Shown here piece by piece: positions 18,700 to 25,897 of a stretch of 64,000 nucleotides of DNA (the first letter of the stretch is position 1; each line of letters starts with the position of its first letter). The stretch comes from JAWLGJ01 sp041685145 (lineage in GTDB: Bacteria > Pseudomonadota > Alphaproteobacteria > Rhodospirillales > Magnetospirillaceae): positions 1 to 64,000 of the forward strand of contig JAWLGJ010000005.1 of the NCBI GenBank assembly GCA_041685145.1, written 5' to 3'. The notes under the pieces are model-generated. The model did no database searches, was not told the DNA's origin, and saw nothing but the letters and a program-made list of their open reading frames with translations. The position numbers and the translations under genes are program-made.

Positions 18700-19314
18700 A
18701 TGAGACAGGCCCTGGTGTTGCTGCTCGTCGCCGCCGGCCTGGCGGCCTGCGGCCCGCGCGTGATCAGTTCCGACGTCACGCGCTTTCACAATCCCGACCT
18801 GCTGTCGCCCGCCAACCAGACCTTCACCATCACCCCCCGCGAGCAGCAGGTGGGCAGCCTGGAGTTCCAGCGTTACGCCGAGATTGTCGCCCGGCGCCTG
18901 AGCGCGCGGGGGCTGCAGCCGGTGGCGCCGGGCGCCGGCCCCGCCGATCTGGTGGTGCGCCTGGATTACGGCCTTGAGGGGCCGCGGACGGAAATCCAGA
19001 GCCGCCCGGTGACCGGCTCGGTGGGCTTCTCGCGCTGGCACGATCCCTGGGCGTTCGGCTTCGGGATGCCGCTCTACAGCGAAATCGACACGCGCCAGGT
19101 CTACACCCGCTGGCTGCGGGTCGAGATGCTGGACGGCGACGCCCTGCGCGCGGGGCGGCGGGATGTCCTGTTCGAGGGCCGCGCCGTCAGCACCGGCACC
19201 GCCTCGGGCCTGCCGGCGATGATGCCCTATCTGGCGGCGGCGCTGTTCGAAAGCTTCCCCGGCACCAGCGGCCAGACCGTGCGCGTGCAGGTGCCGGTGG
19301 ACGAAGCGGGATGA
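18700..19314 (+). CDS. DUF4136-like lipoprotein
   Basis: A 204-residue predicted outer-membrane or periplasmic lipoprotein: hydrophobic signal with lipobox LAAC (Cys about residue 19), then a domain with the DUF4136 pattern (aromatic residues, VVRLDYGL strand, C-terminal segment LFESFPG). The function of the family is unknown. AAGGAGG lies 9 bp before ATG 18700. Its stop overlaps the start of the next gene (ATGA), so the two are probably co-translated envelope proteins. The call rests on pattern recognition and a domain search could adjust it. Confidence 0.7.
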   Translation: MRQALVLLLVAAGLAACGPRVISSDVTRFHNPDLLSPANQTFTITPREQQVGSLEFQRYAEIVARRLSARGLQPVAPGAGPADLVVRLDYGLEGPRTEIQSRPVTGSVGFSRWHDPWAFGFGMPLYSEIDTRQVYTRWLRVEMLDGDALRAGRRDVLFEGRAVSTGTASGLPAMMPYLAAALFESFPGTSGQTVRVQVPVDEAG

Positions 19315-20675
19315 CGGCGGCGGCGGCGGCGTGGCGGGCCGGGCTGGCGGCCGCCCTGATGCTGGCGGCGGCACCGGCGGCGGCGCAGGAGGCGCCGGCG
19401 CTTGAGCTAACCGTCTATGGCGACGACCGCACCCTGGTCCACGACCGCCGGCCGCTGGAGGTGCCGGCGGGCGCGGGGACCTTGCGCCTGGACGAGGTCA
19501 GCCCCGCCTTGCGGCCCGACAGCGTCGTCTTGCGCCTGCCGGACGGGGCGCGGGTGGTGGCGCAGAGCTTCGTGCCGGGGCACCCCGACCGCGCCGCGCT
19601 GCTGCGCCATTTCGAGGGCCGCGAGGTGCTGGTGGTGCGCGGCGGCGAGGACGCGGCCGAATACGTCACCCCGGCGCGCCTGCTGTCGCATCGGCCGCTG
19701 CTGCTGGAGATCGACGGGCGCATCGAGACCGACCCCGGCGGCCGCATCGCCTTTCCGGCGCTGCCGCCGGCGCTGGCGGACGGGCCGCATCTGCGGATCG
19801 AGGTGGGGGCCGCCCAATCCGCCAGCGGCACCGCCAATCTGCTTTACCTGACCGGCGGCCTGTCCTGGCGGGCCGATCATGTCCTGGTTCTGGCCGAAGG
19901 GGAGGACCGGGTCGATCTCGACACCTTCGCCACCGTGCGCAACGCCACCGACTGGGCGGTGCCGCCGGCGCGGCTGGTGCTGGCGGCCGGCGAGGTCAAC
20001 CGCGCCGACGACGCCCCGCCGGGCCCGCTGCGGGCCGAGATGGCGGCGGCCCCGGCGGCGCGGCCGGTGGAGACCGCCCTGGCGGGCCTGCGCTTCTACG
20101 CCCTGCCGCGGCCCGTCGCCCTGGAGCCCGACGACAGCCGCCGCGTGGCGCTGCTGACGGCGCGGGGGTTGGCGGCGGCGGTCGGCTACCGCCACCGAGC
20201 CGCCTTCTACGGGCCGCCGCGCGAGGAGACGCGGGCCGAGCGCCTGCTGACCGTGCCCAACCAGCCGCCGGACGGGCTGGGCCGCGCCCTGCCGGGGGGA
20301 ACGGCGCGGGTCTATGCCGCCGGGGCCGGCGACGGGCCGCGGCTGCTGGGCGAGGGCCGCCTGCCCGACACGCCGCCGGGGCGCAAGCTGGAACTGGCGC
20401 TGGGGCGCGACATCGACCTGGCGGTGACCCACATCCGCACCGAGATGCGCGAGGTTTCGCCGCGCCTGCACGAGGCGGCCTTCGAGGCGATGCTCGGCAA
20501 CGCCAAGGACCGCGACGTGCTGGTGCGGATCGAACAGGCCATCCCCGGCGCCTGGGAGGTGCTGTCCGAAAGCCACCCCCACCGCCGCCTCGACGCCGCC
20601 ACCGCCGCCTGGGAGGTGCCGGTGCCGGCGGGCGCCACCGCCACCCTGACCTACCGCCTGCGCGTGCGGCCTTAA
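19311..20675 (+). CDS. DUF4139 domain-containing secreted protein
   Basis: A 454-residue exported protein with a Sec signal peptide (about 1-25, ending AAA-Q). The DUF4139 beta-sandwich pattern runs through the rest (LTGGLSWRADHVLVL near 185, and the C-terminal RTEMREVSPRLHEAAFEA and LTYRLRVRP strands). The molecular function is unknown; homologues occur widely in Gram-negative periplasms. It is coupled to the DUF4136 lipoprotein by a 4-bp overlap. The following 213 bp contain the inverted repeats before gdhA. Confidence 0.8.
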   Translation: MTAAAAAWRAGLAAALMLAAAPAAAQEAPALELTVYGDDRTLVHDRRPLEVPAGAGTLRLDEVSPALRPDSVVLRLPDGARVVAQSFVPGHPDRAALLRHFEGREVLVVRGGEDAAEYVTPARLLSHRPLLLEIDGRIETDPGGRIAFPALPPALADGPHLRIEVGAAQSASGTANLLYLTGGLSWRADHVLVLAEGEDRVDLDTFATVRNATDWAVPPARLVLAAGEVNRADDAPPGPLRAEMAAAPAARPVETALAGLRFYALPRPVALEPDDSRRVALLTARGLAAAVGYRHRAAFYGPPREETRAERLLTVPNQPPDGLGRALPGGTARVYAAGAGDGPRLLGEGRLPDTPPGRKLELALGRDIDLAVTHIRTEMREVSPRLHEAAFEAMLGNAKDRDVLVRIEQAIPGAWEVLSESHPHRRLDAATAAWEVPVPAGATATLTYRLRVRP

Positions 20676-20751
20676 CCGGGGCGATCCCCCACACGGACGC
20701 GGAATCGAGCATTTTGCCGCCGCCGCGCCGGCGCGCTCAAGTCATCCTTTT

Positions 20752-20795
20752 CCGTAGTTTTACGGTCTGTTTGGCAGGGGCCGGAAGACCGTAAA
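20752..20795 (+). promoter_or_regulatory. Nested inverted repeats upstream of glutamate dehydrogenase
   Basis: CCGTA-GTTT-TACGG (20752-20765) is a perfect hairpin. The right half also begins a second perfect 10-bp inverted repeat, TTTACGGTCT (20759-20768) with AGACCGTAAA (20786-20795). The two pairings share bases and exclude each other. They lie about 95 bp before the gdhA start codon, in a gap of 213 bp, and could be an operator or an RNA switch. No binding protein is identified. Confidence 0.5.
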
Positions 20796-20888
20796 GTGCG
20801 CCCGATTCCACACATGCGAAAAGGGGTCCGCCCATCCGCCGTCCGGCGGGACGACCGGCGGACGGCGGAGAAAAGGAGACAAGGGCAC

Positions 20889-22148
20889 ATGGACATGCTT
20901 TCCCACGCGCTGACGCGGCTGGACGAGGCGGCGCGGCACATCGAAGTGGACCCCGAGGTGCTCGAAAAGCTCCGCTTCCCGAAGGAAACCCTGAGCACGC
21001 GCCTGATGATCCGCATGGACGACGGCTCGCGGCGCTCCTTCCTGGCGTGGCGCTGCCGCTACGACGACACGCGCGGGCCCACCAAGGGCGGCATCCGCTT
21101 CCATCCCGCTTCCACCGTCGACGAGGTGGCGACGCTGGCCTTCTGGATGACCTTCAAATGCGCGGTGATGAACCTGCCCTATGGCGGCGGCAAGGGCGCG
21201 GTGCAGGTCGACCCGCACGAATTGTCGCGGGCCGAACTGGAGCGGCTGTCGCGCTCCTATGTGCAGGCCTTCGCCAGCATGATCGGGCCCGATCGCGACA
21301 TTCCGGCGCCCGACGTCTACACCAACTCGATGATCATGGGCTGGATGGCCGACGAATACAGCGCCATCATGCGCCAGCCCAGCCCGGCGGTGATCACCGG
21401 CAAGCCCATTCCGCTCGGCGGCTCGCTGGGCCGCGACGACGCCACGGCGCGCGGCGGCTATTACCTGCTCAAGCATCTTGAGGAAGAACTCGATCTGGCG
21501 GAGTCCGCCCGGCGCGTCGTCGTCCAGGGTTTCGGCAACGCCGGCCTGCACATTGCCCGCCTGCTGCACGCCGACGGCTATCGCATCGTCGGCGTTTCCG
21601 ACTCGCGGGGCGCCATCGCCTCGCGGGAGGGCCTGGACCCCAACGCGGTGTTCGAGGCCAAGGAGGCCGAAGGCTCGGTGACCGCCTATGCGCGCTCGGG
21701 ACGGGCGGAAACGGTCTCGGCGGAGGATCTGCTCGCCCTGGAGTGCGAGGTGCTGGTGCCGGCGGCGCTGGAGGACACCATCCACGAGGGCAACGCCGAC
21801 ACCATCAAGGCGCGCGTGGTGCTGGAACTCGCCAACGGCCCGGTGACCACCGAGGCCGACGTCATCCTCGACGACAAGGGGGTCATCGTGCTGCCCGACA
21901 TCCTCGCCAATGCCGGCGGCGTGACGGTATCCTATTTCGAATGGGTCCAGAACCGGCAAGGCTACTATTGGGCGGTCGAGGAGGTCCACAGCCGCCTGAA
22001 GGCGATCATGGAGGCCGAAGGGCGCCATGTCTGGGACACGCGCACGGCCAAGAACGTGTCGATGCGCACGGCCGCCTACATCCATGCGCTGAAGCGTCTG
22101 TCGGATGCCATCGCCGCCCACGGCACCCAGCCCTATTTCACCGCCTGA
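20889..22148 (+). CDS. Glu/Leu/Phe/Val family dehydrogenase (glutamate dehydrogenase type)
   Basis: NAD(P)-dependent oxidative deamination of glutamate or reverse amination, 419 residues. The substrate domain shows Lys66 (KGGIRFHP), Lys90 (TFKCAV), catalytic Lys102 (GGGKG) and Asp142 (DIPAPDV). The Rossmann domain has GFGNAG (215-220). All catalytic residues are intact. It is most like Glu dehydrogenase, but Leu/Phe dehydrogenases share the motifs. GGAG precedes ATG 20889. It is followed by a two-component pair and, in convergent orientation, by a degenerate homologue. gdhA would be the symbol if the substrate is glutamate. Confidence 0.9.
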   Translation: MDMLSHALTRLDEAARHIEVDPEVLEKLRFPKETLSTRLMIRMDDGSRRSFLAWRCRYDDTRGPTKGGIRFHPASTVDEVATLAFWMTFKCAVMNLPYGGGKGAVQVDPHELSRAELERLSRSYVQAFASMIGPDRDIPAPDVYTNSMIMGWMADEYSAIMRQPSPAVITGKPIPLGGSLGRDDATARGGYYLLKHLEEELDLAESARRVVVQGFGNAGLHIARLLHADGYRIVGVSDSRGAIASREGLDPNAVFEAKEAEGSVTAYARSGRAETVSAEDLLALECEVLVPAALEDTIHEGNADTIKARVVLELANGPVTTEADVILDDKGVIVLPDILANAGGVTVSYFEWVQNRQGYYWAVEEVHSRLKAIMEAEGRHVWDTRTAKNVSMRTAAYIHALKRLSDAIAAHGTQPYFTA

Positions 22149-22203
22149 CGCCGCGGCGGCGGTCCAGGCCGGGCCGTCGTCCGCCGGAGGGGTGAGGCTC
22201 GCC

Positions 22204-23796
22204 GTGCCCATGCCCAGGGTGTCGACCCGACGACCGCTGTTCGCGCTGGGATTCCTGGCGGTTTTCCTGGCCGTCGACGCGGTGACCTTCCTCCCCGAGC
22301 CGCCGGCCGTCAACATGACGCCGTGGAACCCCCCGGCGGGGCTGTATCTGGCGCTGCTGCTGCTGGAACCGCGCCGGGGCGCGGCGGTGACCTTCGTCGC
22401 GCTGATGCTGGGCGACGCGCTCGTGCGCGGCGCCCCCGCGCCTTGGGGCCTGCTGGTGGTCGCCAATCTGCTGATCACCGCCGTCTACACCGCCGGGGCG
22501 GCGGCCCTGCGCGGCGGAGCGGGGCTCGACCCGGCCCTCGACCGCCTGCGCGACGTCGTGGCGCTGGTGATCGCGGTGCCGCTCATCGCCGCGCTGGCGG
22601 CCCTGGTGTTCGCGACCGCCTATGTCGCCGCCGGGCTGCTGCCGCGCCCCGACCTGCTCGCGGTGGGTCTGCAATACTGGGTCGGCGACATGATCGGCGT
22701 GCTGACCATCGCGCCGGCGGCCCTGGTGCTGCTGCACGGCACCGCCTCGGCGGGACCGAGGACCACCTGGGCCGAGACGGCGGCGCAGGCGCTGGCGGTG
22801 GGCGCGGGGCTGGCGGTGACGTTCAACCCGCTGGTCGCCGATCCCACCAACCTGTTCTATGTGCTGTTCCTGCCGGTGATCTGGGTGGCGATGCGGCGCG
22901 GCCTGCCAGGGGCGGCGGCGGCGATTCTGGCGACGCAGGTCGGCACCATGCTCGGCCTTCTGTGGCGGCAGGGACATTGGGACGACGTCACCTATCATCA
23001 ACTGCTGATGGTGTCGCTGGCGGCCACCGGCCTGTTGGTGGGGGCGGTGGTCGGCGAGCGGTGGCGGCTGGAACTGCGGCTGCGCCAGCGCCAGGACGAA
23101 CTGGCACGGGTGGGGCGCCTGAGCCTCTTGGGCGAGATGGCCTCCTCGCTGGCGCACGAGCTGAACCAGCCGCTGTTCACCACCATCGGCTACACCAAGG
23201 CCGCCCGGCAATCGCTCAAGGGCGGCGACGGCGCCGCCGCCACCACCGCCGATCTGATGAATCGCGCCGTCGCCGAGGCCGAACGCGCCGCCGAGGTGCT
23301 GCGGGGCATTCGGGGCTTTCTGCGGCAAGGCGAGCGCGCCGCGCCCATGACGCTGGCGGACAGCGTCGAGGAGGTGCTGACCTTTGCCCACCCGGACCTC
23401 CAGCGCCAAGGCATCGCGGTGCGCCTGGGCCTGCCGGCGGACCTGCCGCCCTTGCAGGCCGACAAGGTGCAGGTCGAGCAGGTTCTCCTCAATCTGGTGC
23501 GCAACAGCATCGACGCCCTCGCCCCCACCAACGCCGTCGCCAAGGCGATCGACATTGCCGCCGCGCGCGACGGCGGCATGGTGACCGTGCGCGTCGGCGA
23601 CAACGGTCCCGGCGTCGCCGAGGAGCAGATCGCGCCGCTGTTCGACCTGTTCTTCACCACCAAGCCCTCGGGCACCGGCCTGGGCCTGCCGATTTCGCGC
23701 TCGATCGTCGAGGCGCATGGCGGCAAACTGTGGCTGGCCCGCAACGGCGCCGACGGCGCCTGCTTCGCCTTTTCGCTGCCGGCGGCCCGCCCATGA
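22204..23796 (+). CDS. MASE1-type membrane sensor histidine kinase
   Basis: Inner-membrane sensor of about 530 residues. Eight or so hydrophobic helices fill residues 15-295 in a MASE1-like arrangement (motif TPWNPPAGLYLALLLLEP). A HisKA domain follows with phosphoacceptor LAHELNQPL (about 320), then a HATPase domain with DNGPGVAEEQ and GTGLGLPISRSI. The HELNQPL form resembles FixL/DctB-type kinases. The start is uncertain: GTG 22204 with a GAGG 6 bp upstream, or ATG 22210. It overlaps the response-regulator gene by 4 bp, so they form a cognate pair. Signal unknown. Confidence 0.88.
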   Translation: MPMPRVSTRRPLFALGFLAVFLAVDAVTFLPEPPAVNMTPWNPPAGLYLALLLLEPRRGAAVTFVALMLGDALVRGAPAPWGLLVVANLLITAVYTAGAAALRGGAGLDPALDRLRDVVALVIAVPLIAALAALVFATAYVAAGLLPRPDLLAVGLQYWVGDMIGVLTIAPAALVLLHGTASAGPRTTWAETAAQALAVGAGLAVTFNPLVADPTNLFYVLFLPVIWVAMRRGLPGAAAAILATQVGTMLGLLWRQGHWDDVTYHQLLMVSLAATGLLVGAVVGERWRLELRLRQRQDELARVGRLSLLGEMASSLAHELNQPLFTTIGYTKAARQSLKGGDGAAATTADLMNRAVAEAERAAEVLRGIRGFLRQGERAAPMTLADSVEEVLTFAHPDLQRQGIAVRLGLPADLPPLQADKVQVEQVLLNLVRNSIDALAPTNAVAKAIDIAAARDGGMVTVRVGDNGPGVAEEQIAPLFDLFFTTKPSGTGLGLPISRSIVEAHGGKLWLARNGADGACFAFSLPAARP

Positions 23797-24410
23797 CCGA
23801 AAACGCCACCGTCTTCATCGTCGACGACGACGGCGCGGTGCGGCACTGCCTGTCGGTGATCTGCGAGATGGCGGGGCTGCGCTGCGAGACCTTTGGCGCC
23901 GCGGCCGACTTCATCGCCGCCTATCGGCCCGGGCGGGGCGGCTGCCTGGTGGTGGATCAGCGGATGCCGGGCCTCACCGGCCTGGAATTGCAGGCCTGGA
24001 TGGCCGGTCAGGCGGTGCCGCTGCCGGTGATCGTCATCACCGGCCACGGCGACGTGCCGCTGGCGGTCAACGCCTTCCGGGCCGGCGCCTGGGATTTCCT
24101 GGAAAAGCCCTTCGACGACGAATACTTCCTGCGCCGCGTGCGCGAGGCCCTGGCGGCCGACGCCGACGCCCGGCGCGAGGCCGCCGAACGCACCGGCGTC
24201 GCGGCGCGCTTTCGCCGCCTCAGCCGTCGCGAACGGGCGGTGATGGAACTGCTGGTCCAGGGGCTGGCCAACAAGATGATCGCCGCCGAGCTTGGCATCG
24301 GCATCCGCACGGTGGAATCCCACCGCGCCAATGTCCTCAAGAAGATCGGCGTCATGAGTCTGGCGGAGCTGACCCGTCTGAAGCTCATCCTCGACGGCAA
24401 CCCCCGCTGA
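23793..24410 (+). CDS. FixJ-family response regulator
   Basis: A 205-residue transcription factor: receiver domain (about 1-125; acidic DDD pocket near 11-13, phosphoacceptor Asp in VVDQRMPG about 53, conserved Lys in EKPF about 104) and a LuxR-type helix-turn-helix (SRRERAVMELLVQGLANKMIA..., about 145-200). Its start overlaps the kinase stop, indicating a dedicated system. Adjacent targets could include gdhA or the downstream homologue (inference). Only 9 bp separate its stop from the converging degenerate dehydrogenase gene. Confidence 0.92.
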   Translation: MTENATVFIVDDDGAVRHCLSVICEMAGLRCETFGAAADFIAAYRPGRGGCLVVDQRMPGLTGLELQAWMAGQAVPLPVIVITGHGDVPLAVNAFRAGAWDFLEKPFDDEYFLRRVREALAADADARREAAERTGVAARFRRLSRRERAVMELLVQGLANKMIAAELGIGIRTVESHRANVLKKIGVMSLAELTRLKLILDGNPR

Positions 24411-24419
24411 GGCGCCCGC

Positions 24420-25595
24420 CTACAAGGCGCAGACGCCGCGCCCCCGCCACACCGACTCCATGAACAGCGACGAACGCCGCAGCGCCGCCATGCGCAGATC
24501 CTCGCCGTCCTCCGCCAGCATCGCCGCCAGCGCGTCCTTGAACCGGCGCAGCAGCCGGGTCTTGATCTCCACCGGCGACCAATCGAGGCGGCGGCGGCGT
24601 TGCAGCCACAGCAGATGCGCCAGGATCGGCGCGCCGGCGCCGGCGACGACCTCCGGCACCACCCGGCTGCCCCGCGCCGACAGCAGGGCCTCGGCCTCGG
24701 CGCTGACCGCCTCGGGCGCCAGTTCCATCACCGTCGGCGCCCCGCGCAGCGCCAGCGCCTCGCCGGTGCCGAAGCGGCAGCCGCCGCCGACCACCACCAG
24801 ATCGGCCGCGTGGTCGAGCGCCGACTCCAGGCGCCGCGTACCCCGTTCGCCGACTAGGCCGGCGACGCCGGCGGCGTCGCGCAGCGCGCAGGCCAATTCC
24901 GCCGGTGACAGGCCGACGCGGTTGCCGACCGCCACGCCGCCCGCGGCGGCGGCGGTCATGCGCCAACCGCGACGGATCAGGGCGCGCGCCAGGCGCAGCG
25001 CCGGCTGGTCGCAACCCAGCACGGCGAGATTGCCCGGGCGTGGGTGCAGGGCGGCGATGGCGGCCGCCGCCGTCATGGCGACGGCGTCCTCGCGCAGGAA
25101 GCCGCGCGGGCGCCCCCAGGTGGGGGCGAGGCGGGCGTGGGAGCGCGCCTCGACGCCCAGCCACCCCGTCAAAAGTGTGCCACGAAGGCCGCCGAGTCCC
25201 GCCGTCAACACCATGTCGGGAAAGGCGCCCCCGAACGCCGCCGGCAAACGCTCCAGGTCGGCGCGGGACAGGATGGCGTCGGGCGCGGCGACACCGCCGG
25301 CGGCGCCGCCGTAAGGCAGATGGAAGGCGGCGCACTGAATGGCGGTGGCAAGGGCGAGGCGCGCCTCGACCTCGGGGCTGGGGGCGGCGTGCAGGCGGAC
25401 GGTGCCGATCGCCGGCAGGGCGCCGACATCGCAGCGGCTGCGCCAGACGGGCAGGCGGAGGACACTGCCGTCGCGGCGGCGCAGGGCGATGACGGCCTCG
25501 CCCTCCTCGCGCCGCGCTTCCATCCGATCCAACACCGGCCGCAACGCCGCCGCCGCGTGACGGGTGACGCTTCGCTGGTATCCGCCGCTCGCCAC
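24420..25595 (-). CDS. Degenerate glutamate-dehydrogenase-like protein lacking catalytic residues
   Basis: An intact 391-codon frame that aligns by eye with the nearby dehydrogenase along most of its length (LPYGG, AILSRADLERL, the Rossmann region near 195, PEVVAGAGAPILAHLLWLQ, the C-terminal helices). Every key residue is replaced: Lys66 by Ile, Lys90 by Gln, catalytic Lys102 by Ala (GGAAG). The Asp region is lost, and the Rossmann GFGNAG reads GCDQPA. No frameshift or stop interrupts it, so it looks like a maintained pseudoenzyme, possibly binding the active enzyme or a metabolite. ATG at 25595. Function unknown. Confidence 0.8.
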   Translation of the reverse strand: MASGGYQRSVTRHAAAALRPVLDRMEARREEGEAVIALRRRDGSVLRLPVWRSRCDVGALPAIGTVRLHAAPSPEVEARLALATAIQCAAFHLPYGGAAGGVAAPDAILSRADLERLPAAFGGAFPDMVLTAGLGGLRGTLLTGWLGVEARSHARLAPTWGRPRGFLREDAVAMTAAAAIAALHPRPGNLAVLGCDQPALRLARALIRRGWRMTAAAAGGVAVGNRVGLSPAELACALRDAAGVAGLVGERGTRRLESALDHAADLVVVGGGCRFGTGEALALRGAPTVMELAPEAVSAEAEALLSARGSRVVPEVVAGAGAPILAHLLWLQRRRRLDWSPVEIKTRLLRRFKDALAAMLAEDGEDLRMAALRRSSLFMESVWRGRGVCAL

Positions 25596-25676
25596 GCCCG
25601 CACGTCCCCAATCCCAAAAAACGCCCCGCGCAGATTACAAGGCGCCGCGATGGGGGTTTATCCCCGGAAACTACGG

Positions 25677-25707
25677 AAAAACGGCCGGGCGCGCCGGGCG
25701 CGGCCGG
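25677..25707 (-). terminator. Rho-independent terminator after tRNA-Ala
   Basis: On the minus strand a GC-rich hairpin (outer arms CGGCC/GGCCG, inner GCGC/GCGC, with an imperfect middle) is followed by TTTTT. It lies 35 bp beyond the tRNA 3' end. Confidence 0.5.
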
Positions 25708-25741
25708 TGCCGGCGCGACGGTGTGCCGTGGGTGGGGAAAA

Positions 25742-25817
25742 TGGTGGAGCCGAGGGGAGTCGAACCCCTGACCTCAGCAGTGCGATTGCTGCGCTCTCCC
25801 AACTGAGCTACGGCCCC
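25742..25817 (-). tRNA. tRNA-Ala (anticodon CGC)
   Basis: 76 nt including an encoded CCA. The anticodon stem CAGCA/TGCTG encloses loop ATCGCAC, giving anticodon CGC for the alanine codon GCG. The acceptor stem GGGGCCG pairs with CGGCTCC through a G3:U70 wobble, the alanine identity element. D-loop (TAGCTCAGTTGGGAGAGC) and T-loop (GGTTCGACTCC) are standard. It has its own promoter and terminator. GCG is likely a frequent codon in such GC-rich DNA. Confidence 0.97.
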
Positions 25818-25835
25818 ACGGCTGGAGAGGGGCGG

Positions 25836-25864
25836 ATAATGGGGCAGGGGCCGGCGGCTGTCAA
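25836..25864 (-). promoter_or_regulatory. Promoter of tRNA-Ala
   Basis: On the minus strand, TTGACA and CATTAT are separated by 17 bp. The -10 element ends 18 bp upstream of the mature tRNA 5' end, leaving a short leader. Confidence 0.7.
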
Positions 25865-25897
25865 GACGCGGCGGAGCGCGTCTTCGCCGCCCGACCA

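Noticed and set aside
20699..20760. Sigma54 promoter before glutamate dehydrogenase
   Set aside because: The TTTGGCAGG segment nearby has no TTGC element at the proper -12 distance.
22105..22203. An upstream ATG (22105) for the sensor kinase, adding 33 residues
   Set aside because: It would overlap the end of the dehydrogenase gene, and the extra residues are Pro/Ala-rich and not membrane-protein-like. GTG 22204 or ATG 22210 fit better.
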